A DNA stretch of 64,000 bases. Origin: Methylomonas aurea. Its GTDB lineage: Bacteria > Pseudomonadota > Gammaproteobacteria > Methylococcales > Methylomonadaceae. The stretch's first letter is position 1. Every line of letters begins with the position of its first letter. Location of the stretch: assembly GCF_024505045.1 (NCBI RefSeq), contig NZ_JANIBM010000006.1, positions 124,001-188,000 of the forward strand. Direction: 5' to 3'. Made by a program: the position numbers and the translations under genes. The notes under the pieces are model-generated. The model did not search any database. It was not told where the DNA came from and saw only the letters and a program-made list of their open reading frames with translations. This document shows positions 26,839 through 34,103 of the stretch, piece by piece.

Positions 26839-26883
26839 AGAGGCACACCCATCCCCGCTGGGGCCGATGCGCCCCTGTCGGGT
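26839..26883 (-). repeat. Double-hairpin leader, DUF3150 gene
   Basis: Minus strand: CCC-GACA-GGG, overlapping GGGGC-GCATCG-GCCCC, then AGC and a GGGGAT...CC arm before the ribosome site. Member of the leader family. Confidence 0.6.
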
Positions 26884-26904
26884 TAAATGAAAATTACAAT
26901 ACGT

Positions 26905-27672
26905 TTAAAACCAACAGTCGTCCGTGTCGGACATGGCCGCTGCCAGATTTAATCGAGGTTTGAGCAGGCCTAAAACTTCAGCGGTGTCCCGAATGCTGTC
27001 AAGATCAGTGCCGAAAAAAGCCAGCACATCCTGTTCAACTTTCAGATCGACTGAGAGGTCTCGAGCGGTTTCGGTGGCAATATCAATCGCCACGCCTTTA
27101 AAGCTTTTTGCTTTCAGCGCCAGTAAAAACAGCCAGGGCAAAACACCATGCACTGATTTGATCTGACCACTGAGTTCAAAGGGTTCGGCATTGAGAGTGG
27201 CATCAATCCATAGTTGCCAGCCATCCCAATCTTTTTCAGGCTTAGAATGCTGATCCGATACGGAATGAATAACCCCGATCAGTCGCCTGACCTCGATACC
27301 CAAGTCCACTCGGACAGCTCGCTTTGCATGGCAATTAATGGTCCAATACAAGGACTCGACTGGCTGTGCCGGCACAGACACGGGATTTTCATCAGATTCA
27401 GGCCATTGTGATGGTGTAGCCGAAGTCTTACCCGGAAACACCACATTGCCGTTCACATCAATATCCACCTCGCCGACCAACACATAGCCTTTGGCCTGTT
27501 TTTGCTTTTCGATGTCATGCTGCTTAACGCCGTATCGGTTGCTAACGCCCGGCAAAGTATCTGCCGTTTTCCCCCAACGCGTCGTAATCGAACCATCCGA
27601 ATTACTCCTGACTGCCCAGTCCTTGGAGCTGCCGTCAGTATTACGATGACGATATAAATTCCAGGCGGCCAT
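26905..27672 (-). CDS. WGR-like domain protein
   Basis: A 255-residue protein. Its start (WNLYRHRNTDGSSKDWAVRS, then TTRWGKTADTLPG) resembles a WGR domain, a Trp-Gly-Arg module that binds nucleic acid ends in PARPs and in bacterial regulators; here the motif reads RWGKT. The C-terminal part is unrecognised and ends DDCWF. Two bases separate it from the AAA gene upstream, so the pair is translated together and it has no hairpin leader of its own. It may provide DNA recognition for the AAA-VWA pair. Confidence 0.65.
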   Translation of the reverse strand: MAAWNLYRHRNTDGSSKDWAVRSNSDGSITTRWGKTADTLPGVSNRYGVKQHDIEKQKQAKGYVLVGEVDIDVNGNVVFPGKTSATPSQWPESDENPVSVPAQPVESLYWTINCHAKRAVRVDLGIEVRRLIGVIHSVSDQHSKPEKDWDGWQLWIDATLNAEPFELSGQIKSVHGVLPWLFLLALKAKSFKGVAIDIATETARDLSVDLKVEQDVLAFFGTDLDSIRDTAEVLGLLKPRLNLAAAMSDTDDCWF

Positions 27673-27674
27673 GC

Positions 27675-28616
27675 TTAAACCGTCCAGTCATCGCCAAACA
27701 CATCTTTGGCAATGCGATGAATCGCTTCGCGTTCGGCGGGCTCAGCTCGAAAGGTCAAAGCCCTGTCCAAGGAATACGCCAAGGCATTAGGCGCACTTTT
27801 GAAGGTCGCCACCAATGTTGCCCAGCGCATCAAACCACGGGTCGATAAGGTCACCGACAACATGCCGCCGCCATCCGCGCCGCCGATGAAGACTTTACGA
27901 ATCTGATTGGCGACTTTGATCATGCTTTCCCGTACCGTTTCCGGCATGCTCGGCACCACATCAGCCAACAGTTTCATTTCGTCTTCCGGTTCGGGGTAAC
28001 CGACTTCCATCAAACGGAACCTGTCTAAAAACGCAAGGTTTTGCCGTAACACCCCTTGATACAATCCCGATTGATCACCGGACCCTGCACTATTGCCGGT
28101 GGCGACCAAACGAAACTTCGGATGCGGGACAATCACGTCGCCAGTCTGCGGAATTGTTAGAGGTTTCCCTTCAACAATTTCATTCAAGCCGATTAACTCG
28201 GCCGGATCAATGGCATCGATTTCGTTGATCAACAGCACATGGCCTAAGCGAACCGCCAAGGTCAACGGGCCATCGATCCACTTCATCGCGCCGCCGTCGA
28301 CCAGCATGTACTGGCCCAGCAGATCATTGAGTTCCAATCGACCGTGACCGGTGACCGAATGCACACCCCAATGGAGACGTGCCGCAACTTGCTCCAATAA
28401 CGAGGTTTTACCGGAACCGGTGGGGCCGGTCAGGTATAAGCCGTCGCCATTGTGTGCGCCTAAAAACGCCAACACATCGCGCAAGTGGTCCTTACGAAAC
28501 ACATAGGGCTTTTGCGCCGGTACATAGGCGTTTTGTCCTGGTTTGAAACCTTCCACTTTCATAGACGCCGGGGCCTGAATGCCGAAGGTGTCGGCAATAG
28601 AATAGGATTGATACAT
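27675..28616 (-). CDS. CobS/MoxR-type AAA ATPase
   Basis: A 313-residue AAA+ protein. Walker A is GPTGSGKTSLLEQ near residue 65, Walker B is VLLINEIDAID, and sensor 1 is FRLVATGNSAG. This is the MoxR/CobS class, which works with a VWA protein to remodel a target complex. Its VWA partner is encoded at 23715-25535. The same pair is conserved in SXT-type ICEs next to bet/exo. The start has GAGG upstream and lies in a hairpin leader. Confidence 0.85.
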   Translation of the reverse strand: MYQSYSIADTFGIQAPASMKVEGFKPGQNAYVPAQKPYVFRKDHLRDVLAFLGAHNGDGLYLTGPTGSGKTSLLEQVAARLHWGVHSVTGHGRLELNDLLGQYMLVDGGAMKWIDGPLTLAVRLGHVLLINEIDAIDPAELIGLNEIVEGKPLTIPQTGDVIVPHPKFRLVATGNSAGSGDQSGLYQGVLRQNLAFLDRFRLMEVGYPEPEDEMKLLADVVPSMPETVRESMIKVANQIRKVFIGGADGGGMLSVTLSTRGLMRWATLVATFKSAPNALAYSLDRALTFRAEPAEREAIHRIAKDVFGDDWTV

Positions 28617-28650
28617 GGTGAGCTCCTCGAGGACTAGCCTCAGAAAACAA

Positions 28651-28714
28651 GGGGCGCACCGCCCCGAGGGGTAATGAGCCCCAACGGGTGATTAAAACCC
28701 TGGCAAACCAGGGT
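28651..28714 (-). repeat. Hairpin-chain leader, AAA gene
   Basis: Minus strand: ACCCTGG/CCAGGGT, then GGGG-CTCATTA-CCCC, then GGGGCG-GTG-CGCCCC. Consecutive C and G runs would also allow pseudoknot pairing. Member of the leader family. Confidence 0.65.
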
Positions 28715-28727
28715 AAATAGAAAATGG

Positions 28728-28940
28728 CTAGCGCAACTGCATGACGCAGTACATCGCCCATTCGGCGCGGGCCAACAGCTCCCGATCCATCAAACGCAGG
28801 ATGCGCTGAATGTCGCTTCTCAAACCGGGGTCCGAGAGTTGACCGTGCAGATCCAGCAACAACCGCTTTTTGGCCTGGATGTCGTTGCTATGCGCAACGT
28901 TCAACCAGCCGTGCAAGGTTTTCCAAAAGTCGTGATTCAT
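28728..28940 (-). CDS. Small ICE hypothetical protein
   Basis: About 70 residues from the ATG at 28940 (GGAGG nine bases upstream). It is all-helical and carries many Leu/Arg residues (LHGWLNVAHSNDIQAKKRLL). No motif recognised. It stands alone between two hairpin leaders, upstream of the AAA gene. Confidence 0.55.
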   Translation of the reverse strand: MNHDFWKTLHGWLNVAHSNDIQAKKRLLLDLHGQLSDPGLRSDIQRILRLMDRELLARAEWAMYCVMQLR

Positions 28941-28964
28941 AATGACCTCCTTCAATGATTAAAA

Positions 28965-29264
28965 GGGGTCATCGAGTCCCGTGAGGGTGATGAACCCCAA
29001 CGGGACAAACTAAACACACCAGGCTTGACGCACCTGGCACACGAGCAAACGCTCATGCCGCTTAACAACGGAACGCCGGTCGAATCCGGATTCGGGATTC
29101 CACGAAGGGAATGCCTGAACGATGCGGGTTTTGGGTTGGACTTTTCTTAAAGCCCAGCCTAAAACCGACAGGCCTAAACTGAAGGATTCCATGAGGTATC
29201 CGGCGTCAACTCTCGTAGCCGACCGTCATCATTCAACATCCCGTAACCACCAGGGTTACAGGAT
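28965..29264 (-). repeat. Long hairpin-chain leader
   Basis: It fills the gap between the exonuclease gene and the small gene at 28940. Minus-strand stems in order: ATCC-GTAACC/GGTTAC-GGAT; GGCTGGG/CCAACCC; CCGGATTCGACCGG; CCGTTGTTAAGCGG; GAGC-GTTT-GCTC; CCAGG...CCTGG; GGGGTTCATCACCC; and a GGG...CCCC arm. Confidence 0.65.
29019..29093 (-). repeat. 80-base four-hairpin repeat, copy 2
   Basis: Same layout as 23481-23560: a GAATCCGGA stem, CGTTCCGTTGTTAAGCGG, a variable GAGC/GCTC stem, then CCAGGTGCGTCAAGCCTGG. Stems are conserved by compensatory change rather than by identity. Confidence 0.65.
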
Positions 29265-29280
29265 GTCTCGAAACGAACCC

Positions 29281-30282
29281 TCAAAACCAAAAGTCCACAC
29301 CCACCAGGTCTTTCAAGGCTTGGGCATCGAATGGCACTTCGGCATGTTTACCGTCGTCGTCCCGGCAGGTCACGCGAATTCGCGTGGCAGATGGTTTGCG
29401 ATAGACCTCCAGCACCGCAGCCTGAACATCCGGTTGCAAGGCTTGGAGTGCCGCCTTGTAATCAATAGCACCCTGGCTTTGAAACCGAGTGATACGCAAC
29501 CCGGAATGCTCTGCGGCCACGTAATCACCCATTAGCAACACCAACGTGTTTTCAATGGCCGCCTGATTAGCCTCCAAGGTGGCTAGCTCCGCTTTCAAAT
29601 CCGCGATTTTCACGGCACGATTGCGATAACTCGCCGCCAGATGTTGCCATTGCTGTTCCGCATGACCTTTGGGTAAGTACAAATCGCGTTCAGGGTCCTT
29701 ACTCGGCTCCTTTTTGGACTTGACCGCCGACCAGAAGTCCATCGCGGACTCGACCAGGGCGGTGAGAAAGTTCTCATCGCGCTGAATTTCAAACTCGATG
29801 TCCTGGCCTTGGTGATAGAAAAACAAAAAGCCGCGTTGCGCTTCGGATACCAGCAGTTGCTGTTGCACCTGGCACCAATACAACTGATAGGCAGCCGAGG
29901 CTTCCCGGTTTAACAGCACATCCAAAAACGTGGTTTCGTGCGGACATTTGATTTCCACGGGCTCATTCGCGTCGGATAAGCCGTCGAAAGAAGCCCGCAT
30001 CAACGGATACTGTTCCGACTCGCCGCACAGCGGCAACAACATCAGATCGTGTTTATCCTCGAAGCGTTGCAAAGCTTCAGGCTCCTGCTGGATACCAGCG
30101 CGGATCAACGGGTTGTTGTCCAGACTGGCTTCCAGTACCAAGCCAATTTTCTCGGCCCAGAGCCGCCAATAGCTTTTGTAGGGCGAGCGGTTCATGACAA
30201 TAGCCGCTTCACTGGCACTGACGCCTTGTGAACGCCAATGCCGCCATGCAGTGGACCGTTGCGAAACGTCGACGACGTTCAT
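29281..30282 (-). CDS. exo: YqaJ/lambda-type 5'-3' exonuclease
   Basis: A 333-residue nuclease of the YqaJ/lambda-exonuclease family. The active site is clear: Asp100 in RASFDGL and the Glu110-x-Lys112 pair in PVEIKCP, with GVSASEAAIVMNRSPY as the family's opening motif. It resects double-stranded DNA ends for the annealase Bet encoded at 30790. The exo-bet pair mediates element recombination in SXT/R391 ICEs. A small gene overlaps its start by four bases. The C-terminal third has a coiled-coil helix and ends VDFWF. Confidence 0.85.
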   Translation of the reverse strand: MNVVDVSQRSTAWRHWRSQGVSASEAAIVMNRSPYKSYWRLWAEKIGLVLEASLDNNPLIRAGIQQEPEALQRFEDKHDLMLLPLCGESEQYPLMRASFDGLSDANEPVEIKCPHETTFLDVLLNREASAAYQLYWCQVQQQLLVSEAQRGFLFFYHQGQDIEFEIQRDENFLTALVESAMDFWSAVKSKKEPSKDPERDLYLPKGHAEQQWQHLAASYRNRAVKIADLKAELATLEANQAAIENTLVLLMGDYVAAEHSGLRITRFQSQGAIDYKAALQALQPDVQAAVLEVYRKPSATRIRVTCRDDDGKHAEVPFDAQALKDLVGVDFWF

Positions 30283-30614
30283 TGCCAGGCATCCGGTAAC
30301 TGAATGTGGCAGCCTAACCGCAACGAAGGCACGCCGCGTTGGGTTAAATGCTGTTCACAGCGCTTGGCCCAATGGAAATCGGCAAATAGCAACAACACGG
30401 CATCCGCAGTTGGCAATACCAAGCCGCCAAAACTTTCCACCAAATGGTGTAATTCCGCTTTAGAGGGTTTGTCGACCTCTGCCACGGCTACACCCGGTTT
30501 AAAACTGCGTTCTAAAAAGCCGCGCCCATGTCGGCGAATCACCGTGGGTGAGTCGTAACGCCGCCAGTCGGTATGACAGGGCAGCCGATTTAACGATTGA
30601 TCGATTGCATTCAT
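30279..30614 (-). CDS. Small protein translated with the exonuclease
   Basis: A 111-residue protein with no family I recognise. It has an alpha/beta pattern (SFGGLVLPTADAVLLLFADF, then HWAKRCEQHL). Its stop overlaps the exonuclease start by four bases, indicating coupled translation and possibly a partner role. GGAG lies nine bases before the ATG. Confidence 0.6.
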   Translation of the reverse strand: MNAIDQSLNRLPCHTDWRRYDSPTVIRRHGRGFLERSFKPGVAVAEVDKPSKAELHHLVESFGGLVLPTADAVLLLFADFHWAKRCEQHLTQRGVPSLRLGCHIQLPDAWQ

Positions 30615-30640
30615 GATCTCTCCTTAACTAAAACTCAGAG

Positions 30641-30727
30641 CATCATGAATCCCCACACGGGCGAGTCATGACGCCCTGAAGGGGTGGTAGTTGAATGTGA
30701 TGGATGCTGAAATCCAGCACACATCAA
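30641..30727 (-). repeat. Hairpin-chain leader
   Basis: Minus strand: TGATG/CATCA outer stem with CTGGATTTCAG inside, then GGGCG-TCATGACT-CGCCC. Member of the leader family. Confidence 0.6.
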
Positions 30728-30789
30728 TATGAAAATGGCCTAGCCGATTGCGTGATTAAGCAACAGGACAGCCCTATACAGTGAAATGA

Positions 30790-31845
30790 CTAACGGTTGG
30801 TACTCAAAGCCTGACGCGCCTGCGTCATAGCCATGTCCTTCGCTGTCAATGGCGGCATGGCCGTCGCTTCAGATTGTCCCAATGCCGGTGTGGTCCTGGG
30901 TTCAACCTCCGATACTTTGTCTAACTCGGCCAAGGCAAAGGTCAGATCGATGCCTTTGAACTTCTGATTGGCATAGTCGTAGGCTGCTTTCCAGGCACCA
31001 GCCGCCGCAGTACGTCTAACCAGTTCAGCGACCGCTTTTTGCACTTTGGGATGGATTTGCGACAGATCGATGACACGGTTTGCGTCAATGCCAGCATCGC
31101 CCCCAAAAACGTGATCGTCACTGTCAACCTCTGCTGCATTCAAAACTGTGGCACTACCATCGATCACACTACCATCGGCAATATCGTCAAGGGTTTTGCC
31201 ATCCATTTCCTCGGCGGCATAACCGCATTCCTCCGGAAAGGCTGCCCTGAGCGACGCCGCTTTACCGCATTTGGATAATTGCCCCTTAGGGCGTTTGATC
31301 CACATGGCGGTTGGCACTTGCGAGTGTTTACCACCGGCCGTGCTATAAGCCTCCAGCCAGTAGACTTCCTCGGTAAAGGCGCAACGTTTGCCGGCGACGA
31401 TCCGGTACACAGTAACCGCCACCCATTCGGGAAAGGTCACGGTGACACTGGATTCCTGCCATTGCTCGTTGTCGTCCTTGTAGCGACCGGTAAAGGTCTT
31501 GGTGATATCAGGCCCCCAGACGGGTCTGTCCATGCCGGCCCAAACACCGGTTCGGGACGCGGTGGTCTGGATTTCCATGATGGACGGCCAGACGGTTTCG
31601 ACATTACGGCCTAAAGCGGCACTCCACATCGGTACGATATGCACCGGCTTTTTGAAGATGTCGAGCTTGCGGGCCTTGCAATAGTCCAGCGCCATCAGGA
31701 TGGCTTCCGGGGTTTTCGCCGTGGGGAAAGTCACTTCTGTCAATACCTTCCACGACTGCTCGGAAATGCCATAGCCCTGCTGGGCTGCCATTGGCATGGG
31801 TAAGTCGCGCGACTTAGGCGGATAGTTTCGATTTTGATTGCTCAT
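30790..31845 (-). CDS. bet: Bet/RecT-family single-strand annealing protein
   Basis: A 351-residue Redbeta-like annealase. The core (KTPEAILMALDYCKARKLDI, then KKPVHIVPMW) and the region FTEEVYWLEAY-IKRPKGQLSKCGKAASLRAAFPE are the family signature. It anneals complementary strands produced by the exonuclease at 29281 and by SSB. The acidic, variable C-terminus follows the DNA-binding core. The order ssb-bet-exo on the minus strand is that of SXT ICEs. Confidence 0.9.
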   Translation of the reverse strand: MSNQNRNYPPKSRDLPMPMAAQQGYGISEQSWKVLTEVTFPTAKTPEAILMALDYCKARKLDIFKKPVHIVPMWSAALGRNVETVWPSIMEIQTTASRTGVWAGMDRPVWGPDITKTFTGRYKDDNEQWQESSVTVTFPEWVAVTVYRIVAGKRCAFTEEVYWLEAYSTAGGKHSQVPTAMWIKRPKGQLSKCGKAASLRAAFPEECGYAAEEMDGKTLDDIADGSVIDGSATVLNAAEVDSDDHVFGGDAGIDANRVIDLSQIHPKVQKAVAELVRRTAAAGAWKAAYDYANQKFKGIDLTFALAELDKVSEVEPRTTPALGQSEATAMPPLTAKDMAMTQARQALSTNR

Positions 31846-31865
31846 GGTGGGTCTCCTTAAAAAAA

Positions 31866-31909
31866 TGGGAACGCCATGGCCCCAACGGGGATAGTCGTCC
31901 CCTTTGGGT
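31866..31909 (-). repeat. Double-hairpin leader, bet
   Basis: Minus strand: GGGGA-CGACTA-TCCCC, then GTT and a GGGGCC...CCC arm ending at the ribosome site. Member of the leader family. Confidence 0.65.
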
Positions 31910-31990
31910 TGAAATACCGAAACAGCGAAGACTGGTCGGCAGTGATTTAAAATTTACCCGCGCTTGCGGCAGTTCATGTGTCGCCTGGGT

Positions 31991-32419
31991 TTAGTTGAGC
32001 GGCATATCGGCATACTCATCATCCCAATCGGCGTCTTCTGATGCCGGGTTCGATGACGAACCGTTTACCGATGCAGGCGCTGTTGGGCGATCGAGTAGTT
32101 GCAACTCATGCACAACCACTTCCGTGCGATAACGCTTTTCGCCGTTCTTATCCCATTGCTGGGTGCGAAGAGTGCCTTCCACATAGATCTTGCTGCCTTT
32201 CTTCAAAAGATCGCCGGCGGTATCGGCCAGTTTTTTAAAAAACACGACCCGATGCCATTCAGTTCGTTCCTGTTTGGCGTTTTTTGCATCTTTCCAAACC
32301 TCACTGGTTGCCAAACGCACTGCCACGACTTTGCCGCCGTTATTCGGTAAATAGCGAATATCCGGATCGGCGCCGAGACGGCCCAGCAAGATGACTTTGT
32401 TTACACCACGATTGGCCAT
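31991..32419 (-). CDS. ssb: Single-stranded DNA-binding protein
   Basis: A 142-residue SSB with the OB fold start [20 protein letters not shown] and [20 protein letters not shown]. The C-terminal tail is acidic but ends DMPLN rather than the usual DDDIPF. That may weaken contact with host SSB partners and favour element-specific ones; this is inference. First gene of the recombination block. Confidence 0.9.
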   Translation of the reverse strand: MANRGVNKVILLGRLGADPDIRYLPNNGGKVVAVRLATSEVWKDAKNAKQERTEWHRVVFFKKLADTAGDLLKKGSKIYVEGTLRTQQWDKNGEKRYRTEVVVHELQLLDRPTAPASVNGSSSNPASEDADWDDEYADMPLN

Positions 32420-32464
32420 GATGATGTCCTCCTATCGGCCGCGCCCGACCATTGAAAATAAAAC

Positions 32465-32639
32465 CCACCTGCGCGGCGATGAGTCACATCCGGCAGGCAC
32501 ATTACCGGCTAGGAATACGCACTCCCAGACAGGATGAAAATCTAAAACACAACCATCACATCAGGCTTGACGCACCTGACACGCCGATGGATAACCACCG
32601 TCGCCGCTTAAAAACGGAACGCCGACCAAAGCCGGATTC
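32465..32639 (-). repeat. Long hairpin-chain leader, ssb
   Basis: Minus strand: CCGGCTTTGGTCGG, CCGTTTTTAAGCGG, CGACGG/CCATCGG, TCAGG...CCTGA, a short unpaired stretch, then GCCGG/CCGGC and CCTGC/GCAGG arms before the ribosome site. Confidence 0.65.
32561..32639 (-). repeat. 80-base four-hairpin repeat, copy 3
   Basis: Same four-stem layout as copies at 23481 and 29019. GCGTTCCG and AGGTGCGTCAAGCCT are nearly invariant between copies. Confidence 0.65.
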
Positions 32640-32702
32640 AGATGTGAAAAATCACAACATGAAAGGTGTTGCTATTGGAGCAGATTTTTTCGAAAGTTCG
32701 TT

Positions 32703-32734
32703 CGTGAAATCGCAATAATTAGCGCGATTTCGCG
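32703..32734. promoter_or_regulatory. Operator-like palindrome between ssb and the plus-strand pair
   Basis: CGTGAAATCGC and GCGATTTCGCG form an 11-bp inverted repeat (one mismatch) around a 10-base AT-rich centre. It lies in the divergent promoter region about 66 bases upstream of the plus-strand start at 32800. A candidate binding site for an element regulator. Confidence 0.5.
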
Positions 32735-32799
32735 ACCAGGACAGAAATAAAGACGCCGTATCATCTGCCCCTGATGAAATCATGCAAATAGGTACTGAC

Positions 32800-33477
32800 A
32801 TGGCAGAAATACAGGTACGGGAAAAAAGCAAGCGACCTCATATCAGTCGGCCGATATTCGAGCGCACATTTAACATCAACAGCGAACAAGCCATTCGCGT
32901 CATCCGCAACAGTTATAACCGGTTGATGGTTTCGTTGTATGCGATCGACGTGATCCTGCGCATCATCGGTCGGGAAGAAACCGTCGATGAAATCGAAAGC
33001 ATCGTCGGTCAGATGATTGCCGAATGCGCGGAGCAACTGCAGCAGGAAAAACTACGGTTAGAAAAACTCAAAGCCGACAATGGCATCACCGAAACGCCGA
33101 AGTACACGCACCCCAGGGAGTTTGTGGCTAAAATCGCTTCGCCGCAGATTGCGCAATTCGTCGAGTTGATTCGATTGCTGGATCAATTGATGATTGTGAT
33201 GGACACCTTGTGGCTATGCCAGGTCATCTCCAACAAACACTGCATTGATGCCCGTTACCAGTGGCAGCAGCGGTTGCAGCGACTAGCCAATAAAATTGTG
33301 ACAATGGAAAGACATGCGCATCAGGCGGCATATGAACAAGGCCATGGTGAAGAGCTTAGATTGGCTCGACAAGAGTCAGGACTGTTGGCTGAGCCGGGAC
33401 GAATCTACGAAGACGAGGATTCAATGGTTGATGACAATGAATTATCTCCAAGTTCGGAAAAGGTCGGCGATCGATGA
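32800..33477 (+). CDS. DUF1845/AcaB-like ICE protein
   Basis: A 225-residue protein from the ATG at 32800 (AGG upstream); an ATG at 32782 is an alternative. The opening (RPHISRPIFERTFNINSEQA) and long helical body recall the DUF1845 group found near ssb on A/C plasmids and SXT-like ICEs; I judge this by pattern only. The final 40 residues are acidic and disordered. It overlaps the next gene by four bases and reads away from ssb, so it may take part in control of the element. Confidence 0.5.
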   Translation: MAEIQVREKSKRPHISRPIFERTFNINSEQAIRVIRNSYNRLMVSLYAIDVILRIIGREETVDEIESIVGQMIAECAEQLQQEKLRLEKLKADNGITETPKYTHPREFVAKIASPQIAQFVELIRLLDQLMIVMDTLWLCQVISNKHCIDARYQWQQRLQRLANKIVTMERHAHQAAYEQGHGEELRLARQESGLLAEPGRIYEDEDSMVDDNELSPSSEKVGDR

Positions 33478-33674
33478 CTGCTAATACCAATGAAATATGC
33501 TTGAGGGTGCCGCTATCCGAACAGGAGGCTTGGGATTTGGCGCAATTTCTAAAGCGAGCTGGGTTTGCCGATTTTCGAAGTAACGCGGTCGATGATGAGG
33601 AGGCCTATCGCATGCTGGCCGTGACCCAAATGATCAGAAGAAACCTGGAAGTACATGGAATAAACCCAAGGTAA
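33474..33674 (+). CDS. Small ICE hypothetical protein
   Basis: A 66-residue protein whose ATG overlaps the previous stop (ATGA). It is largely helical (PLSEQEAWDLAQFLKRAGFA). No family is named with confidence. Translational coupling indicates a shared role with the DUF1845-like protein. Confidence 0.6.
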   Translation: MTANTNEICLRVPLSEQEAWDLAQFLKRAGFADFRSNAVDDEEAYRMLAVTQMIRRNLEVHGINPR

Positions 33675-33683
33675 CCTGAGGCC

Positions 33684-33876
33684 TCATTCACCGATCAATT
33701 TTTTGATGCTGTCTTGACTCATTGTTGATAGGGTCAGCTTTTCAATTTCCTTGGCTTTCAGATCCAAGGCCTGGGGTTTACCCAGTTCCAGTAGCTTAGC
33801 GATGACCAGCTTGTCGGATTTCAAAAAAATCCTTGAGTGTCATTTCTTTCACACGAACGGTATCGACGCCACTCAT
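33684..33876 (-). pseudogene. 63-codon minus-strand gene with a frameshift in a T7 run
   Basis: The minus strand starts MSGVDTVRVKEMTLKDFF. After a run of seven T (33823-33829) the sensible frame continues KSDKLVIAKLLELGKPQALD and ends SIKKLIGE at 33684. Removing one T joins the halves. It may be a mutation, a sequencing error, or slippage expression at the homopolymer. No family recognised. Confidence 0.45.
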
Positions 33877-34046
33877 ATCTTTATGGTTTGCCGGGTCATT
33901 TACAAGAAGAATTGAATCGATATCAGCTATCAATGGCAGTGGGGAGTTACAGAGACTGGCAAGACGAATTCGTATGTAAATAGATTACGGTAAAACATGC
34001 GTTTAAATTTTCAGTTCTGTCTCATTCCAGATATTGATGTATATTT

Positions 34047-34058
34047 CTAAAATTTTAG
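34047..34058. promoter_or_regulatory. AT-rich palindrome upstream of the defence operon
   Basis: CTAAAATTTTAG is a perfect 12-bp palindrome 45 bases before the first DISARM gene. The surrounding 33960-34103 is much richer in A and T than the neighbouring genes and is the likely promoter region. No clear -35/-10 pair was found. Confidence 0.35.
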
Positions 34059-34103
34059 CTATTGAAATTACAATCAGACTGATTTTGGAATTTACGTAAT
34101 AGA

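Noticed and set aside
23715-28616. Cobalamin biosynthesis (cobaltochelatase CobST)
   Set aside because: The AAA and VWA proteins resemble CobS and CobT, but there is no CobN and no other cobalamin gene; the same pair is standard in SXT-like ICEs.
17140-32639. CRISPR array suggested by repeated GC-rich palindromes
   Set aside because: The repeats are not identical, spacing is set by genes of different length, and there are no uniform spacers or cas genes.
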